From Pseudocercospora fijiensis CIRAD86 (Eukaryota; Ascomycota; Dothideomycetes; Mycosphaerellales; Mycosphaerellaceae), in assembly GCF_000340215.1 (NCBI RefSeq), contig NW_006921539.1:940507-1004506 (forward strand): 64,000 nt of DNA, written 5' to 3'. The position numbers and the translations under genes are program-made. A model generated the notes under the pieces. It was given only the letters and a program-made list of their open reading frames with translations. It was not told the DNA's origin and made no database searches. This document shows positions 1 to 10,474 of this stretch, in pieces (the stretch's first letter is position 1; every line of letters begins with the position of its first letter).

Positions 1-2290
1 GATTGCGGCAATGGTATCTGCAGGAATTTTACTATCCCCTCGGCCTATCTCCTTAACTCCCTCTTCGTTAGTATTATCGATAGTATCTTAGTTCTCGTAG
101 GTTACCGATTCGCCTTCTGCTAACTCTTAGGTACCTAAGAATTTAGGAAGGAACTATAGGGAAGAGACGTCGATATAGTCTTCTCGTCCCTGTTTCCTTT
201 AGAGGGCAGCGAGGTCTTTTATAAAGGTAGTATCGTTAGGGATTCGGCTCTAGAATAGGTTAGTAGGCAAACCGTATGCTAGCAGCTCTCCTATAGACAC
301 ATTAGACTTAAGGTCTAGGAACTATAAAGCCTAGAAGAGAGCGTTTGCCTTTGTATCTAAGGAGTTAGCTAGGCTAGTACTATACTTTTTTATATACCTA
401 TTAAAGCGAAAGCTTTTTAGGTCGGATAACTTCCGTTTATAGGCAGGTAGGTTAGCTAGGCCTAGGGTACTACTAATATCGGTAGTAACATCCTCTATAT
501 CGACCTCTAGAGTCTCTAGGACGACTAGGCTTTCTATAGGTAGGGTGCTAGGGGCGGTACTAGGTGCGGTACTAGATCGGGCAGCGCGGTCTATAGCTGT
601 CTAGAGAGTCTTAGTTTTAGCAGTTAACTCTCGCTATTACTTAGCCTTATCGGCCGCCTTGTTCTTTAGTACCCTAGTAGGGGCTACCGTACTAGGGCGA
701 GTAGGGTTCTAAGGGCTCTTACCCTTGCTTTAGGACTAGGTCTAAGACCGTATAGCAGCGTAGACATCTACACTATTCTTAGTAACCGCGTAAACATTAG
801 TAACTGCGTCCGGATCCTAAGAAACAAAGTTGACTTTAATAGGCTTAGTAGTCCCGTTACTACTTCGCTCCTTAACCTGTTTTGCCCTAACCTTCTAAGT
901 TTCTCGTTTAGTAATAGCGGCGAGGGTACTGTTCCTAGTGTCCTTAAACTCGATCTTGCCGCTATACTTCTTTTCTAGAAGGGTCTTTAGCTAAGGCAGC
1001 TTCGGGGCTCTCCGATCCTATTCGAAATTAATCTTGTCGCCGGTGTCTATATAGTAGAATCGGCTATTTACTTGTATAATAAGCTTCCTTTTAAGAAGCT
1101 CTTTCTAGATAGGGTAGGACGATTAGACATATTTGAACCCGCTACACATCTAGTACTTACTATCTAAGTTAGAATAGATCTTCCGTATAGCGTAGACATC
1201 TACTAAAGGGGCTTTAGGGTAGTTAGGATCTAAAACCTAGTAGACTAGTAGTACATCGCCTAGTATAGTAGCATTAATAACCTCCCTAACTCGCTATAAT
1301 GCTTTCGCATTTAGGTTTAGCTAGGCTAGGGATTTAGCTAAGTCCGCAACGTCTTAAGAGTGCTTAGTAATAGTAGGAGTTACGGTCTTAGGACTACTTT
1401 GCGATTTAGGAAGGAACTTAGGTCCCTTGTTTCCTAAGGCTTCTTTCCTAACCTACGCTAGGTTATTCCGGTCTTCGCCGTAGATAAACTTCCTCGTATC
1501 GGCTATACTGTTAATGTCGGCCTTAATACATACTAGGACCTCTTTATATTTCCTAAAACTCTTAGGATCGGACTCGCTAAGCTTATAGCGACGGAAGATA
1601 CGCTAAGCTATAGGCTACGGTAATCCCTAGAGGAGTAGCCTCGTCCTCTAAGAGTTTTCGAGGTTACTCTATTCGATGCCGTCCGCTAACTCGACAAACT
1701 CGCGGACATACCCCTTTAGGTCGTTATCCTTAGTGCGCCTTACTAAGCAGAGGGACTCGAGCTACGTACGACTGCCTTTAATACGATAGCTATCGCGCTC
1801 CCGATATTCCCTTATAAAGGCTATCTTAAAGGTCTCCTAGTTAGTATTAGACTTGTCGTCCTTTTCTAGATAGCTAACTAGGGTTTTAAGAGTTCGGTAA
1901 AGCTTAGAGGAGGTAGTCCTCGTAAAGGACCGAATCTTATACTAGTCGGATTCTCTATCGAGCTTGTAATTAACTAAGCCTTCCTTAAAACGCTCTATAT
2001 ATACTATAGCGTTCTACCCTTCGAATAACGGGTTTGTAGTGCTCCCTAGCTCTAGCGGGCGACGCTTGTTTTAACGGAGAAGTTCAGTTTACTTCTCTAT
2101 TATCTTTATAATAATATTGTAGAGCGCCTCTAGCGTAGAGGGCGTAGGAGGCTTGCTTATATTAACTAGTCGCCGCCTGATTTCTTCGTTCGTAGGATTA
2201 GGGGCGGTTTCGGATTCAGAGGATTCCGCTAATTCTTAATACTCGTTTTCGCTAGAGCTAGAGCTTATTCGATTGTTAGTAAAATTGTTA
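1..2290 (-). pseudogene. RIP-degraded retroelement Gag-like relic
   Basis: Read on the minus strand, this stretch translates into a recognisable but stop-riddled Gag-like protein. It starts near 2290 with a Ser/Glu-rich N-terminus. Around 1740-1860 a capsid-like segment reads ETFKIAFIREYRERD followed by YRIKGSRT. Nearly all stops are TAG, as expected where CAG (Gln) or TGG (Trp) codons lost a C or G in a CA/TG context. CA and TG dinucleotides are almost absent. No intact ORF survives. The element continues past the left edge, so its class (Ty3/gypsy, Ty1/copia or other) is not established. Family assignment rests on the general look of the capsid segment only. Confidence 0.6.
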
Positions 2291-3360
2291 AACTAAAATG
2301 CTATATAAAGCCGTAATAAAATGCTATATAAACGTGTTTTTAGTATATTTAGTTTGTTTGGTTTGTTATAATATTGCTACGCGAGAGAATAGTATATTAG
2401 GCTATTTCTCCTAGTATTACCTCTAGGGTAGTATTAGGATTTAGCCTCCTAGGGGTCGCCTAACTACCTCTAGGAGCTTAGTTTAGTATTAGACGAAAGC
2501 CGCTCGGAGGGAGAGACTACAATCTCTATTTATACCTAGATCCTAGAAACTAGCTCGTATCTCCTTTAGCTAGGCAGGGGGCGGTAGCCTTCTTTTTCTA
2601 GTAGAAGGCTAAGCACTATCTAAGCGAGGCTACGAATCTAGGATCGCCCTACCCGATTAATAGGGGACTCCCCGGCTATCCGACCTACAAGCCGTATTTG
2701 CTATTAATTAATAGTCTTAGTAAACTAAGCAAGGCCGATAGGTAATTAGTCTATCTCCTCCTTAGGCGGGGCTTATCTCGAGTAAGCGGTGCTAAATAGG
2801 TCTTCGACCTAGAGCCGAGTCCTTAGAAGCTAGCTATAGCTATAGACTAGGCCCTAAGCTATAACAGTCCTAAGGGTTTGCAGCTTTTCGGGGTTAAAGC
2901 GATGCCCTTATTAAGAGGTTTCTCTGCTTGTCGTAATAGCCCCTTAAGATACTTCGGTATCGCTTGTATCGTAGGCTCTTATCGTGCCTTCGCTTCGGTT
3001 ATAGCTATTCGTGCCTAGAGACTACCTTTAATATACCCGAACCTGTTAGATATAAAGAGATAGCCCTACCTTCGGCTCTAATAAAGGACGGAAACCAAAA
3101 CTACTACTACTACTAGTAGTAATAGTATAGGCTACCGAGGGTAATATAACCTATAGCAATATAGGCAGCTATGTTTAGCATAATAGGATAACAAGACGGT
3201 TGCTTAGGCTAATAACTAGAGCCCTACAATATAGGCATTATAGAAGTGTAATATAAACAATGTGCTATACGAGGTTAGTACTCTATCTACAATATAGAAG
3301 GAGGCCTCTTATATAGGCTTAAAACTCAGCCTAGGTGTGTAGGGCCGGTTACTAGCTAAT
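2291..3360. other. RIP-mutated non-coding DNA
   Basis: No coding sequence seen on either strand. TA and CTAG are very frequent and CA/TG are nearly absent, as in the neighbouring Gag relic. This may be the 5' untranslated region or long terminal repeat of the minus-strand element, but no matching repeat pair lies inside the window to prove it. Confidence 0.5.
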
Positions 3361-3887
3361 AACGCTTATACTAAGTTTTATTTAAAACGCGCTATATAGT
3401 AATTCTAATCTAAACGCTTATACTAAGTCTTATCCGGATCGCGTATAGTAAGTCTAACTCGGAACGCTAATAGTAAGTACTATTAAGAACGCTTATAGTA
3501 AGTAGTACTATCTAAAATACCTATAATAAGTACTATTTAGAACACTTATAGTAAGCTATATCCGATACGCTTAGCCTTACGAGTATACCGCCTCGAGTAA
3601 ATATCCCTAGATTAGGCGTAAACGACTATATAGCCTCGAGTAAATACTACCGGATCGGGCGTAAAAGATATATATAGTATCGGAAATACTACTATTATAG
3701 CGGCGAAGCCTTACGATACGTACTACGACTACTATGTCCTCCGAACCGGTCGCGAACTAAGGAGTTTTAACGTTCCTCGGATATAGCTAATTAGAGGCGG
3801 CTTTTAGATCGTTTTAAGCCGTACTAAGCCTAAAGTAGACCTACGGTTTGTTAAGTTATTATTATATTAGAGATAGCGTAACCGCGC

Positions 3888-4130
3888 AATACCGCCGCGA
3901 GCAAATACCGCCGGATTAGGCCTAAAAGTTAGATATATCCTTCCGGAATACTACTATCGCGGCGGTAACGCGTTATAATATAGACTCCGCGTAATACCGC
4001 CGCGAGCAAATACCGCCGGATTAGGCCTAAAAGTTAGATATACCCTTCCGGAATACTACTATCGCGGCGGCAACGCGTTATAATATAGACTCCGCGCAAT
4101 ACCGCCGCGAGCAAACACCGCCGGATAAGG
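3888..4130. repeat. 105-base tandem repeat, about 2.3 copies
   Basis: The block starting AATACCGCCGCGAGCAAA begins at 3888, 3993 and 4098, giving an exact 105-base period twice over. Copies 1 and 2 are almost identical, differing at a few positions. The start of the unit also appears singly near 4500 and 6235-6300, so it is part of a larger dispersed repeat family in this block. Confidence 0.85.
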
Positions 4131-4240
4131 TACATACGACGAAGACGCCCTTTTCGAGACTACTATCGAAGTTATAGCTCGTCGCGGTATATACTACGAC
4201 GTCTACGCCTTTCCGGATCGTAGAGGTGTTTACGTTCCTT

Positions 4241-4335
4241 GCGTCTACTAATTAGAGGCCGCGGTTAGCCCATTTTAAGCCGCACTAAGCCTAAAGGGGC
4301 CCCAACTTTTGTTAAGTTGTTATATTTTAGACTAT
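4241..4335. repeat. Dispersed repeat, mutated copy
   Basis: A ~95-base block containing CTAAAGGGGCCCCAACTTTTG that matches 6423-6520. Weaker copies lie near 3765-3860 and 4672-4745. Against the 6423-6520 copy this one shows TGAG to TAAG twice, TCATG to TTATA and TCAG to TTAG, all CA/TG to TA changes. Confidence 0.75.
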
Positions 4336-6422
4336 CTAAAACGCCTATAGTTACTAAATAGTATTCGAACTACTTATAGCGAGTACCTTATATAACGCCT
4401 ACTACGAGTACCTTATAAAACGCCTATAGCGAGTACTCTATAGAATATCTATAGCGAGTAGTACTATCCGAAACGCGTAGGCTAAGCCTTTCGAGTATAC
4501 CGCCTCGAGCAAATACCGCCGGATTAGGTATAAACGACCGATATAGCATCGGAAATAATACTATCGTAGCCTTACGATATATACTACGACTCCTACAATC
4601 TCCGAACCGCTTACGAACTATATACTACGACTCCTATAATCTCCGAACCGCTCGTAAACTAAGAAATTTTAAAGTTCCTTGGCTATAGCTAAGTAGAGTC
4701 GGCTTTTAGCTTATTTTAAGCCGTAGTAAGCCTAAAGGGGCCGTAAGTACCCTATAAAACGCCTATAGCGAGTACTCTATAGAATACCTATAGCGAGTAG
4801 TACTATCCGGAACGCGTAGGACAAGCTAACTACTATCTATAACGCCTATAGAAAGTCTGATTTAGAACGTTTATAATAGTAACTTAGTAAGTACTATTCG
4901 GAACGCGTATAGCAAGTCTAATCCGGAGCGCTAATAGTTAGTACTACTATCTATAACGCTTATACTAAGTTCTATTTAGAACGCGCTATATAGCAATTCT
5001 AATCCGAAACGCCTATACTAAGTCTTATCCGAAACGCGTAGAGTAAGTACTATCCGGAACGCGTATAGTAGGTCTAATTTAGAACGGTAATAGTAAGTAC
5101 TATTACGAACGCTTATAGTAAGTAGTACTTTCTAAAATACCTATAGTAAGTACTATTTAGAATACTTATAGCAAGTTATATCCGAAACGCTTATAGTAAA
5201 TACTACTAAAAACGCCTATAGCGAGTAGTAATATTCGAAACGCCTATAGCGGTAACTATCTAAGATATCTATAGCGAGTAGTACTATCTAGAACGCGTAG
5301 GACAAGCCTTATTTTAAACGCTTAGTATAGTTCGTCCTATATAAACCAGAACGCGTATAGCAAGTCTAATAATCTAATCCGAAACGCCTACAGAAAGTCT
5401 TGTCCGGAATGTATAAAGTAAGTCTAAGTCTAATCCGAAACTAAATACTTATACAAAGCACTATCCGGAAGGCCTATAGCGAGTAGTACTATCCGGAACG
5501 CTTATAGCAAATACTATCTAAAACGCCTATAGTTAAATAGCATTCGAACTATCTATAGCAAGTACCCTATATAACGCCTATAGCGAGTACTCTATAGAAC
5601 ATCTATAGCAAGTAGTACTATCCGGAACGCGTAGGATAAGCTAACTATTATCTATAACGCCTATAATAGGTCTAATTCAGAACGCTTATAATACTAAGTA
5701 CTATTCAGAACGCGTACAGCAAGTCTAATAACTCTAATCCGGAGCGCTAATAGTTAGTACTACTATCTATAACGCCTATACTAAGTTTCATTTAGAACGC
5801 GCTATATAGCAATTCTAATCCGAAACGCTTATACTAAGTCTTATCCGGAACGCGTATAGTAAGTCTAATTCGGAACGCAAATAGTAAGTACTATTAAGAA
5901 CGCTTATAGCAAGTAGTACTATCTAAAATACCTATAGTAAGTCCTATTTAGAATACTTATAGTAAGTCTAATCCGAAACGCTTGTAGTAAATACTACTAA
6001 AAACGCTTATAGCGAGTAGTAATATTCGAAACGCTTATAGCGGTAACTGTCCGAAATAGCTATAGCGAGTAGTCCTATCTAAAACGCTTATAGCAAATAC
6101 TATCTAAAACGCCTATAGTTAAATAGGATTCGAACTGTTTATAGCGAGTACCTTGTCTAACGCCTACTATAAGTACCTTATAAAACGCCTATAGCGAGTA
6201 GTACTATCCGGAACGCGTAGGATAAGCCTTTCGAGCCTACCGCTCCGAGCAAATGCCGCCGGATTAGGCGTAAACGATACCGCCTCGAGCAAAAAACGCC
6301 GCCGGATTAGGCGTAAACGACGGAGATAGCCTCGGAAACACTGCTATCGCGGCGCCGGAGCGTTATAGTCGATCCTACGACTCCTATACCTTCCGGACCG
6401 CGCGAGAATCGAGAAATTTTAA

Positions 6423-6520
6423 AGTTCCTCGCCGCCGACTAATCAGAGTCGGCTTTTCGGTCGTTTTGAGCCGCACTAAGCCTAAAGGGGCCCCAACTTT
6501 TGTTGAGTTGTCATGTTGTG
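6423..6520. repeat. Dispersed repeat, least mutated copy
   Basis: The outermost copy of the repeat found at 4241-4335. It keeps TG and CA dinucleotides that the inner copy has lost, so it is either a copy that escaped RIP or the nearest thing to the ancestor. It ends about 60 bases before the PPE1 start codon and marks the edge of the RIP domain. Confidence 0.75.
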
Positions 6521-6577
6521 GAGATAGACATTCGAATGCCAAGCTCAGCTCTTGTGCGAGCGCGTACAGGCTACAGC

Positions 6578-7735
6578 ATGTCGGACCTCTTCGAACCAAA
6601 ACCACTTCAACGCCCTGCCAGGCCTAGACCCAGTCCAACCGGCACATCACCACCAGGCATCATCGACGACAGCTCATCCGACTCTTCAGCTTCATCTGCG
6701 GCCAGCGCGGCTACTGTGCGGCCCTCATCACGCGAGCAAGCTGCGCCTGCAACACATTGGACGCATTCCTTCGACCAAGAACTTTTCCTCGAGCAGAACA
6801 CAGAATCGCAGCATGCGACATATCACGTCTACCTGACCCCGCCCCCGGACGGCCAGAAAGGACCTCTCTTCGTCTGTCACCACGGCGCAGGTGCATCCGG
6901 CCTCTCCTTCGCCCTTTTTGCGCAGCACGTCCGGCAGCGACTGCCTTCGGCTGGAGTTTTGTCTCTCGAAGCACGCGGCCATGGCTCGACCGTCACATCG
7001 GCCTCCACCGGCGAGGAAATCCGCGACTCTTCTCTCGACACTCTCGTCGCCGATGCAGTGTCCATGATTGCTCTGACCGCTGCGGCGCAAGGATGGTCCC
7101 CACTCCCTCCGTGTGTCCTCGTCGGCCACAGTCTCGGCGGCGCAGTCCTGACCACAATCGCAGCAACACAGCACCACGCGTTCGGCAGCAATCTGATCGG
7201 CTATTGCGTGATCGATGTGGTGGAAGGCTCGGCCATCGAAGCATTGTCGCATATGAGAACGTATCTCGCGTCTCGTCCCAGCATGTTCAATCATGTCGAA
7301 GACGCGATCACATGGCATCTCCGCTCTCGCACCATCCGAGATCAGCGTTCCGCCGAAGCGTCCGTGCCGTCCCTTCTCGTGCCGTCGCCGAGCGGCAACG
7401 GCAACGGCACGCTCATCTGGCGCACGAACCTCTCCGCCACGAGTCCATGGTGGGAAGAATGGTTCAAGGGCCTGAGTCGGAAATTCCTCACTGGCCGCGG
7501 AGCAAAGATGCTCATACTTGCGGGCACGGACCGGCTCGACAAGGACTTGATGATTGGACACATGCAGGGCAAGTTCCAACTCACTGTCATCCCCGAGGCA
7601 GGACACTTCGTGCAGGAAGACGTGCCAGAAAAGACCGCGAGCCTTCTCGTCGACTTCTTCAAGAGGAATGATCGGAGTGCCCTGGTCCTACCTCCGAAAG
7701 TAAGCGACCTCATAGCACAAGGGAAGAAAGTCTGA
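6578..7735 (+). CDS. PPE1: Protein phosphatase methylesterase 1
   Basis: 385-residue alpha/beta hydrolase in one exon. Family knowledge: PPE1/PME-1 removes the methyl ester from the C-terminal leucine of the PP2A catalytic subunit. Visible: a low-complexity Ser/Pro-rich N-terminus (residues 1-55), an oxyanion segment CHHGAGASG at 100-108, the nucleophile motif GHSLGG with Ser185, a likely acid Asp318 in LAGTD and the catalytic His343 in AGHF. The length fits the family. The start is the ATG at 6578 (MSDLFEPKP); an ATG at 6536 and a TTG further up are in the same frame but add sequence unlike the family and approach the repeat. The gene is convergent with the carboxylesterase (85 bases between stops). 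Oddity: its 5' flank is a RIP-domain repeat ending only ~60 bases upstream. Confidence 0.93.
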   Translation: MSDLFEPKPLQRPARPRPSPTGTSPPGIIDDSSSDSSASSAASAATVRPSSREQAAPATHWTHSFDQELFLEQNTESQHATYHVYLTPPPDGQKGPLFVCHHGAGASGLSFALFAQHVRQRLPSAGVLSLEARGHGSTVTSASTGEEIRDSSLDTLVADAVSMIALTAAAQGWSPLPPCVLVGHSLGGAVLTTIAATQHHAFGSNLIGYCVIDVVEGSAIEALSHMRTYLASRPSMFNHVEDAITWHLRSRTIRDQRSAEASVPSLLVPSPSGNGNGTLIWRTNLSATSPWWEEWFKGLSRKFLTGRGAKMLILAGTDRLDKDLMIGHMQGKFQLTVIPEAGHFVQEDVPEKTASLLVDFFKRNDRSALVLPPKVSDLIAQGKKV

Positions 7736-7820
7736 GGTTTCGATGATACCCGCGAACAGAAGAAAGATATATACCCCTTCAAAATCCGACAGCATGAAGC
7801 CCCAACTTTTTCAAGCCCCT

Positions 7821-9595
7821 TCACCTCTTAATCCGAAACTGCGTCTGCGCACTCAACAAATACTGATACGCAGCATTCCTAAAATCATCCGAAATAATCT
7901 GATTCGCCAAACTCTGAAAATTCAACAATTGCGCACTATTGGGAGTCCAATTCGGCCAATTGATCTGTCTTCCACTTCCACTCCCCAAAGAATTCGGATC
8001 CAAATCATTCACGAAAGAAACATAATACGTCTGAATCGTGTTGGTGATGGGATTCGCATCCGCATCTCCCATCAGAGCGAAACTGAACAAAAGGTCCGAA
8101 GCATGGAAAGTTCCGAGGACGGGGGTACCATGAAAATACGAAGAGAGGTAGGACCAGGTTTTGACACCTTTGGGTTGAACGGTGTGGAGGTATACGCGGC
8201 GGGTGAGGGTGAAAGTGATGTCTCCAAGGACAGCGGCGAGACGCTTGAATTGGGGGTAGATGTTGTTGAGGCCTGCTGTGCGGAAGGGGGAGCCGGCGGG
8301 TTGACCTTCGAGGGGTTGGTTGGGGTAGTTTGCGAGGAGGGCTCGGACGTTTGCGAGGGCGTTGGGGTTGGTAGGGAAGTAGTCAGCGAGGTATTGGGCG
8401 AGTTGGTCGTCGGTGGTGACGTTGGATTGGACGAGGGAGAAGGCGGTGCCTTCGTCCTCTTGGTCGCCGATGATGATGGGGACTTTGGTGAAGCGGCCGG
8501 CGTTGATGCTGACTTCGGGGGATTCGGAGAAGAAGGAGTTGCCTGGGTCTGGACGTGGCAGGTAGGCGATGTCGAGGGATTGGTAGGAGGAGATGCTTGG
8601 GACTGAGGAGGCGGCGTTCAAGAATTTCTCGTAGGAGAGGGCGCGAAGGCAAGCGAGTTGGCTGGATGCTGAGCTGCAGCCTGCTGCTGCGACGACTGTG
8701 TCGTAGACCTTTTGGCTCTTCAGATCGGTGACACTTGTCGCAGGGATTTCAGAGCCCGAATTCATGATCGCACCGCGGAAGAGGGCTTGGCCATGGTAGG
8801 TGTTGTCGCCGCCGTTGATCACGGTGTGATCAAAGACACTAATCGCTCCCGCCGACTCTCCCCAAATCGTCACCTTGGTTGGGTCACCTCCGAAAGCAGC
8901 GATATTGTCCTGGACCCATTGAAGGCCAAGACGTTGGTCACGCAGGCCCAAGTTGGTGTTGCCTTCGCCAGCAAGATCCTTGCCTCCAAGGAACCCGAAT
9001 CCACCTACTCTGTAGTTCACTTCGACAAACATGATAGGCTTGCCGAGAGATACAGACTTGCGGATAATGCTGCCACCATCATACATGCCGGTACTCCCGG
9101 ATTCGAATCCACCGCCATAGATCCAGAAAAGCACAGGCAGTTTGGACGATGAAGTCGCAGTAGATGGTCGTTGCACGTTCAGACTGTTACACGTCAGCAT
9201 CATGGCACGAGCGCTCTTCTCAAACATACATACGTCAAGCAGTCTTCGCCAGCATTGTTAATCTCCTGAAAAAGCGGAGTATTCATAAGCTTTGCCAAAG
9301 CATCTTGCGGAAGATTGCCTGTGTTGACTTGTGTGGAGAACTGAGGACATGCTCGTGGACTTGGGTCCGAAGTGATTGTGCCAAAGCCAGAAGCGAGGGG
9401 ACGCGGTGATCTCAATCGAAGGTTGCCAACGGGAGGTTGTGCAAAGGGAATGCCCTTGAAGCTGTCGATGCCACTTGCAGTACTACCAACGACCGTGCCA
9501 TTCCTGATGGTGACTGATGGACCGGATTGACGTTCATCGAGAGGGGCGGCCAAGGCTGAAGTCGCCAGCAGTGCCAGTAGAGAGAGTCTGATCAT
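7821..9595 (-). CDS. Secreted type-B carboxylesterase/lipase
   Basis: Two exons, complement(7821..9183, 9234..9595), 574 residues. The 50-base intron (donor GTATGT, acceptor CAG) restores the family motif EDCLTLNVQRP across the junction. The start at 9595 gives a signal peptide MIRLSLLALLATSALAA; an upstream in-frame ATG at 9655 would bury it. Catalytic set visible: oxyanion GGG at 144-146, nucleophile Ser231 in GESAG, Glu365 in DEGT and His481 in TFHASDL. Family knowledge: secreted carboxylesterase/lipases of the cholinesterase fold hydrolyse carboxylic esters; the substrate cannot be told from sequence. No cluster context points to a specific pathway. Confidence 0.93.
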
Positions 9596-10207
9596 CTTCA
9601 CGTTTGAGTAGGTGAGGAAGTAGTGGTTCAATGGTAGAGATGGTGCTCGGGGCATGCTTGATTATTGTAAGGCAGAATCACTGATGACAACAATAGCTCT
9701 CGGGTGGAGTGGTATCCTGTACGACAAAGTGCTCGTACTGTAACGTTCTATAAACGGGAACGCGAAAAGGTATAAGCAGTTAGTTCAGGAACTCTGTGCC
9801 GCCGACGGTTGGTGTCGAGTGACAAATCTGGGAAGGATCGATTCATAAGACCAGGTTAGTCTATCAATTAGACTTGAGATTCATGCGGCCATGTTTAGAC
9901 ATTGCGGAGGCGGGTGTTGATCATTGGCGAAGGTAAAGTATCTTCCGAAAGCAGTATAAATTCCGTGCTCCATTTATTCTACCCGCTGTGTCGTGCTTGA
10001 GCGATCTACACGTCGTGGGCCGAGGTACCAAGCGTGAATGCAAGTCTGGGTGGATTCGATGCATGCTGCGCGCGTATAGTTGTAGTTGATTGTGACGTCT
10101 TGATATAATAGGTTTAGGAGTACAGGTGATCGACCTTCGCGTCAAATGATGAAAGGTCTAAAGCTCGTGTATGAGGCTCTTCGAATTCAGGCTATGCAAA
10201 GCTCCTC
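9596..10207. other. Intergenic, carboxylesterase upstream region
   Basis: No gene seen. Contains the promoter side of the minus-strand carboxylesterase. Composition is normal and not RIP-like. Confidence 0.5.
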
Positions 10208-10474
10208 TCAATTGCGTAGTAGCACTTGACCTTGGGTAGCGATGCCGAGATAATGGTGTTCGAGGCTCAGTTCGTATCCTTCGTTCGTTTCATCGTTTCG
10301 CGGAATGAGTTCCAGAAGTATAATCAGCCACTCTGGATAGCCACGCGAAAGTAAGCCTTGTGCAACAAGTATTGCTTTTGGTCGTCTATACAGGTATTCT
10401 GTATGTGCTTCGAGCGCCTTCCGTAGCCGAAAGAATCCTCGGTTGTGGGTGATATAGCCGGGGAGTACCAAGAA

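Larger units (their letters stand above)
3361..6220. repeat. Degenerate ~25-base minisatellite
   Basis: Dozens of imperfect tandem copies of a unit of roughly 24-27 bases, consensus about AACGCCTATAGCGAGTA followed by a variable TACTATCCGG-like tail. Clear runs are at 3361-3560, 4330-4490, 4745-5650 and 5650-6220, interrupted by longer repeat blocks (3560-4320 and 4490-4745). Copies differ mainly by C/T and G/A changes. The array lies wholly inside the CA/TG-depleted domain. Function unknown; not a telomeric repeat. Confidence 0.8.

Noticed and set aside
3361..6220. Minisatellite considered as telomere or CRISPR array
   Set aside because: The unit is not TTAGGG-like, there are no unique spacers of constant length between identical repeats, and the genome is eukaryotic.
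6728..7606. Long minus-strand open frame (292 codons)
   Set aside because: Antisense to PPE1, whose catalytic motifs are intact on the plus strand.
7743..8606. Long plus-strand open frame (287 codons)
   Set aside because: Lies opposite the second exon of the carboxylesterase, is low-complexity in Gly/Val/Glu and has no domain; a shadow of the real gene.
9608..9650. tRNA-Gly-like TGGTTCAATGGTAGAG on the plus strand
   Set aside because: Matches the D-arm text only; no anticodon stem or T loop follows, and it lies in the leader of the carboxylesterase gene.
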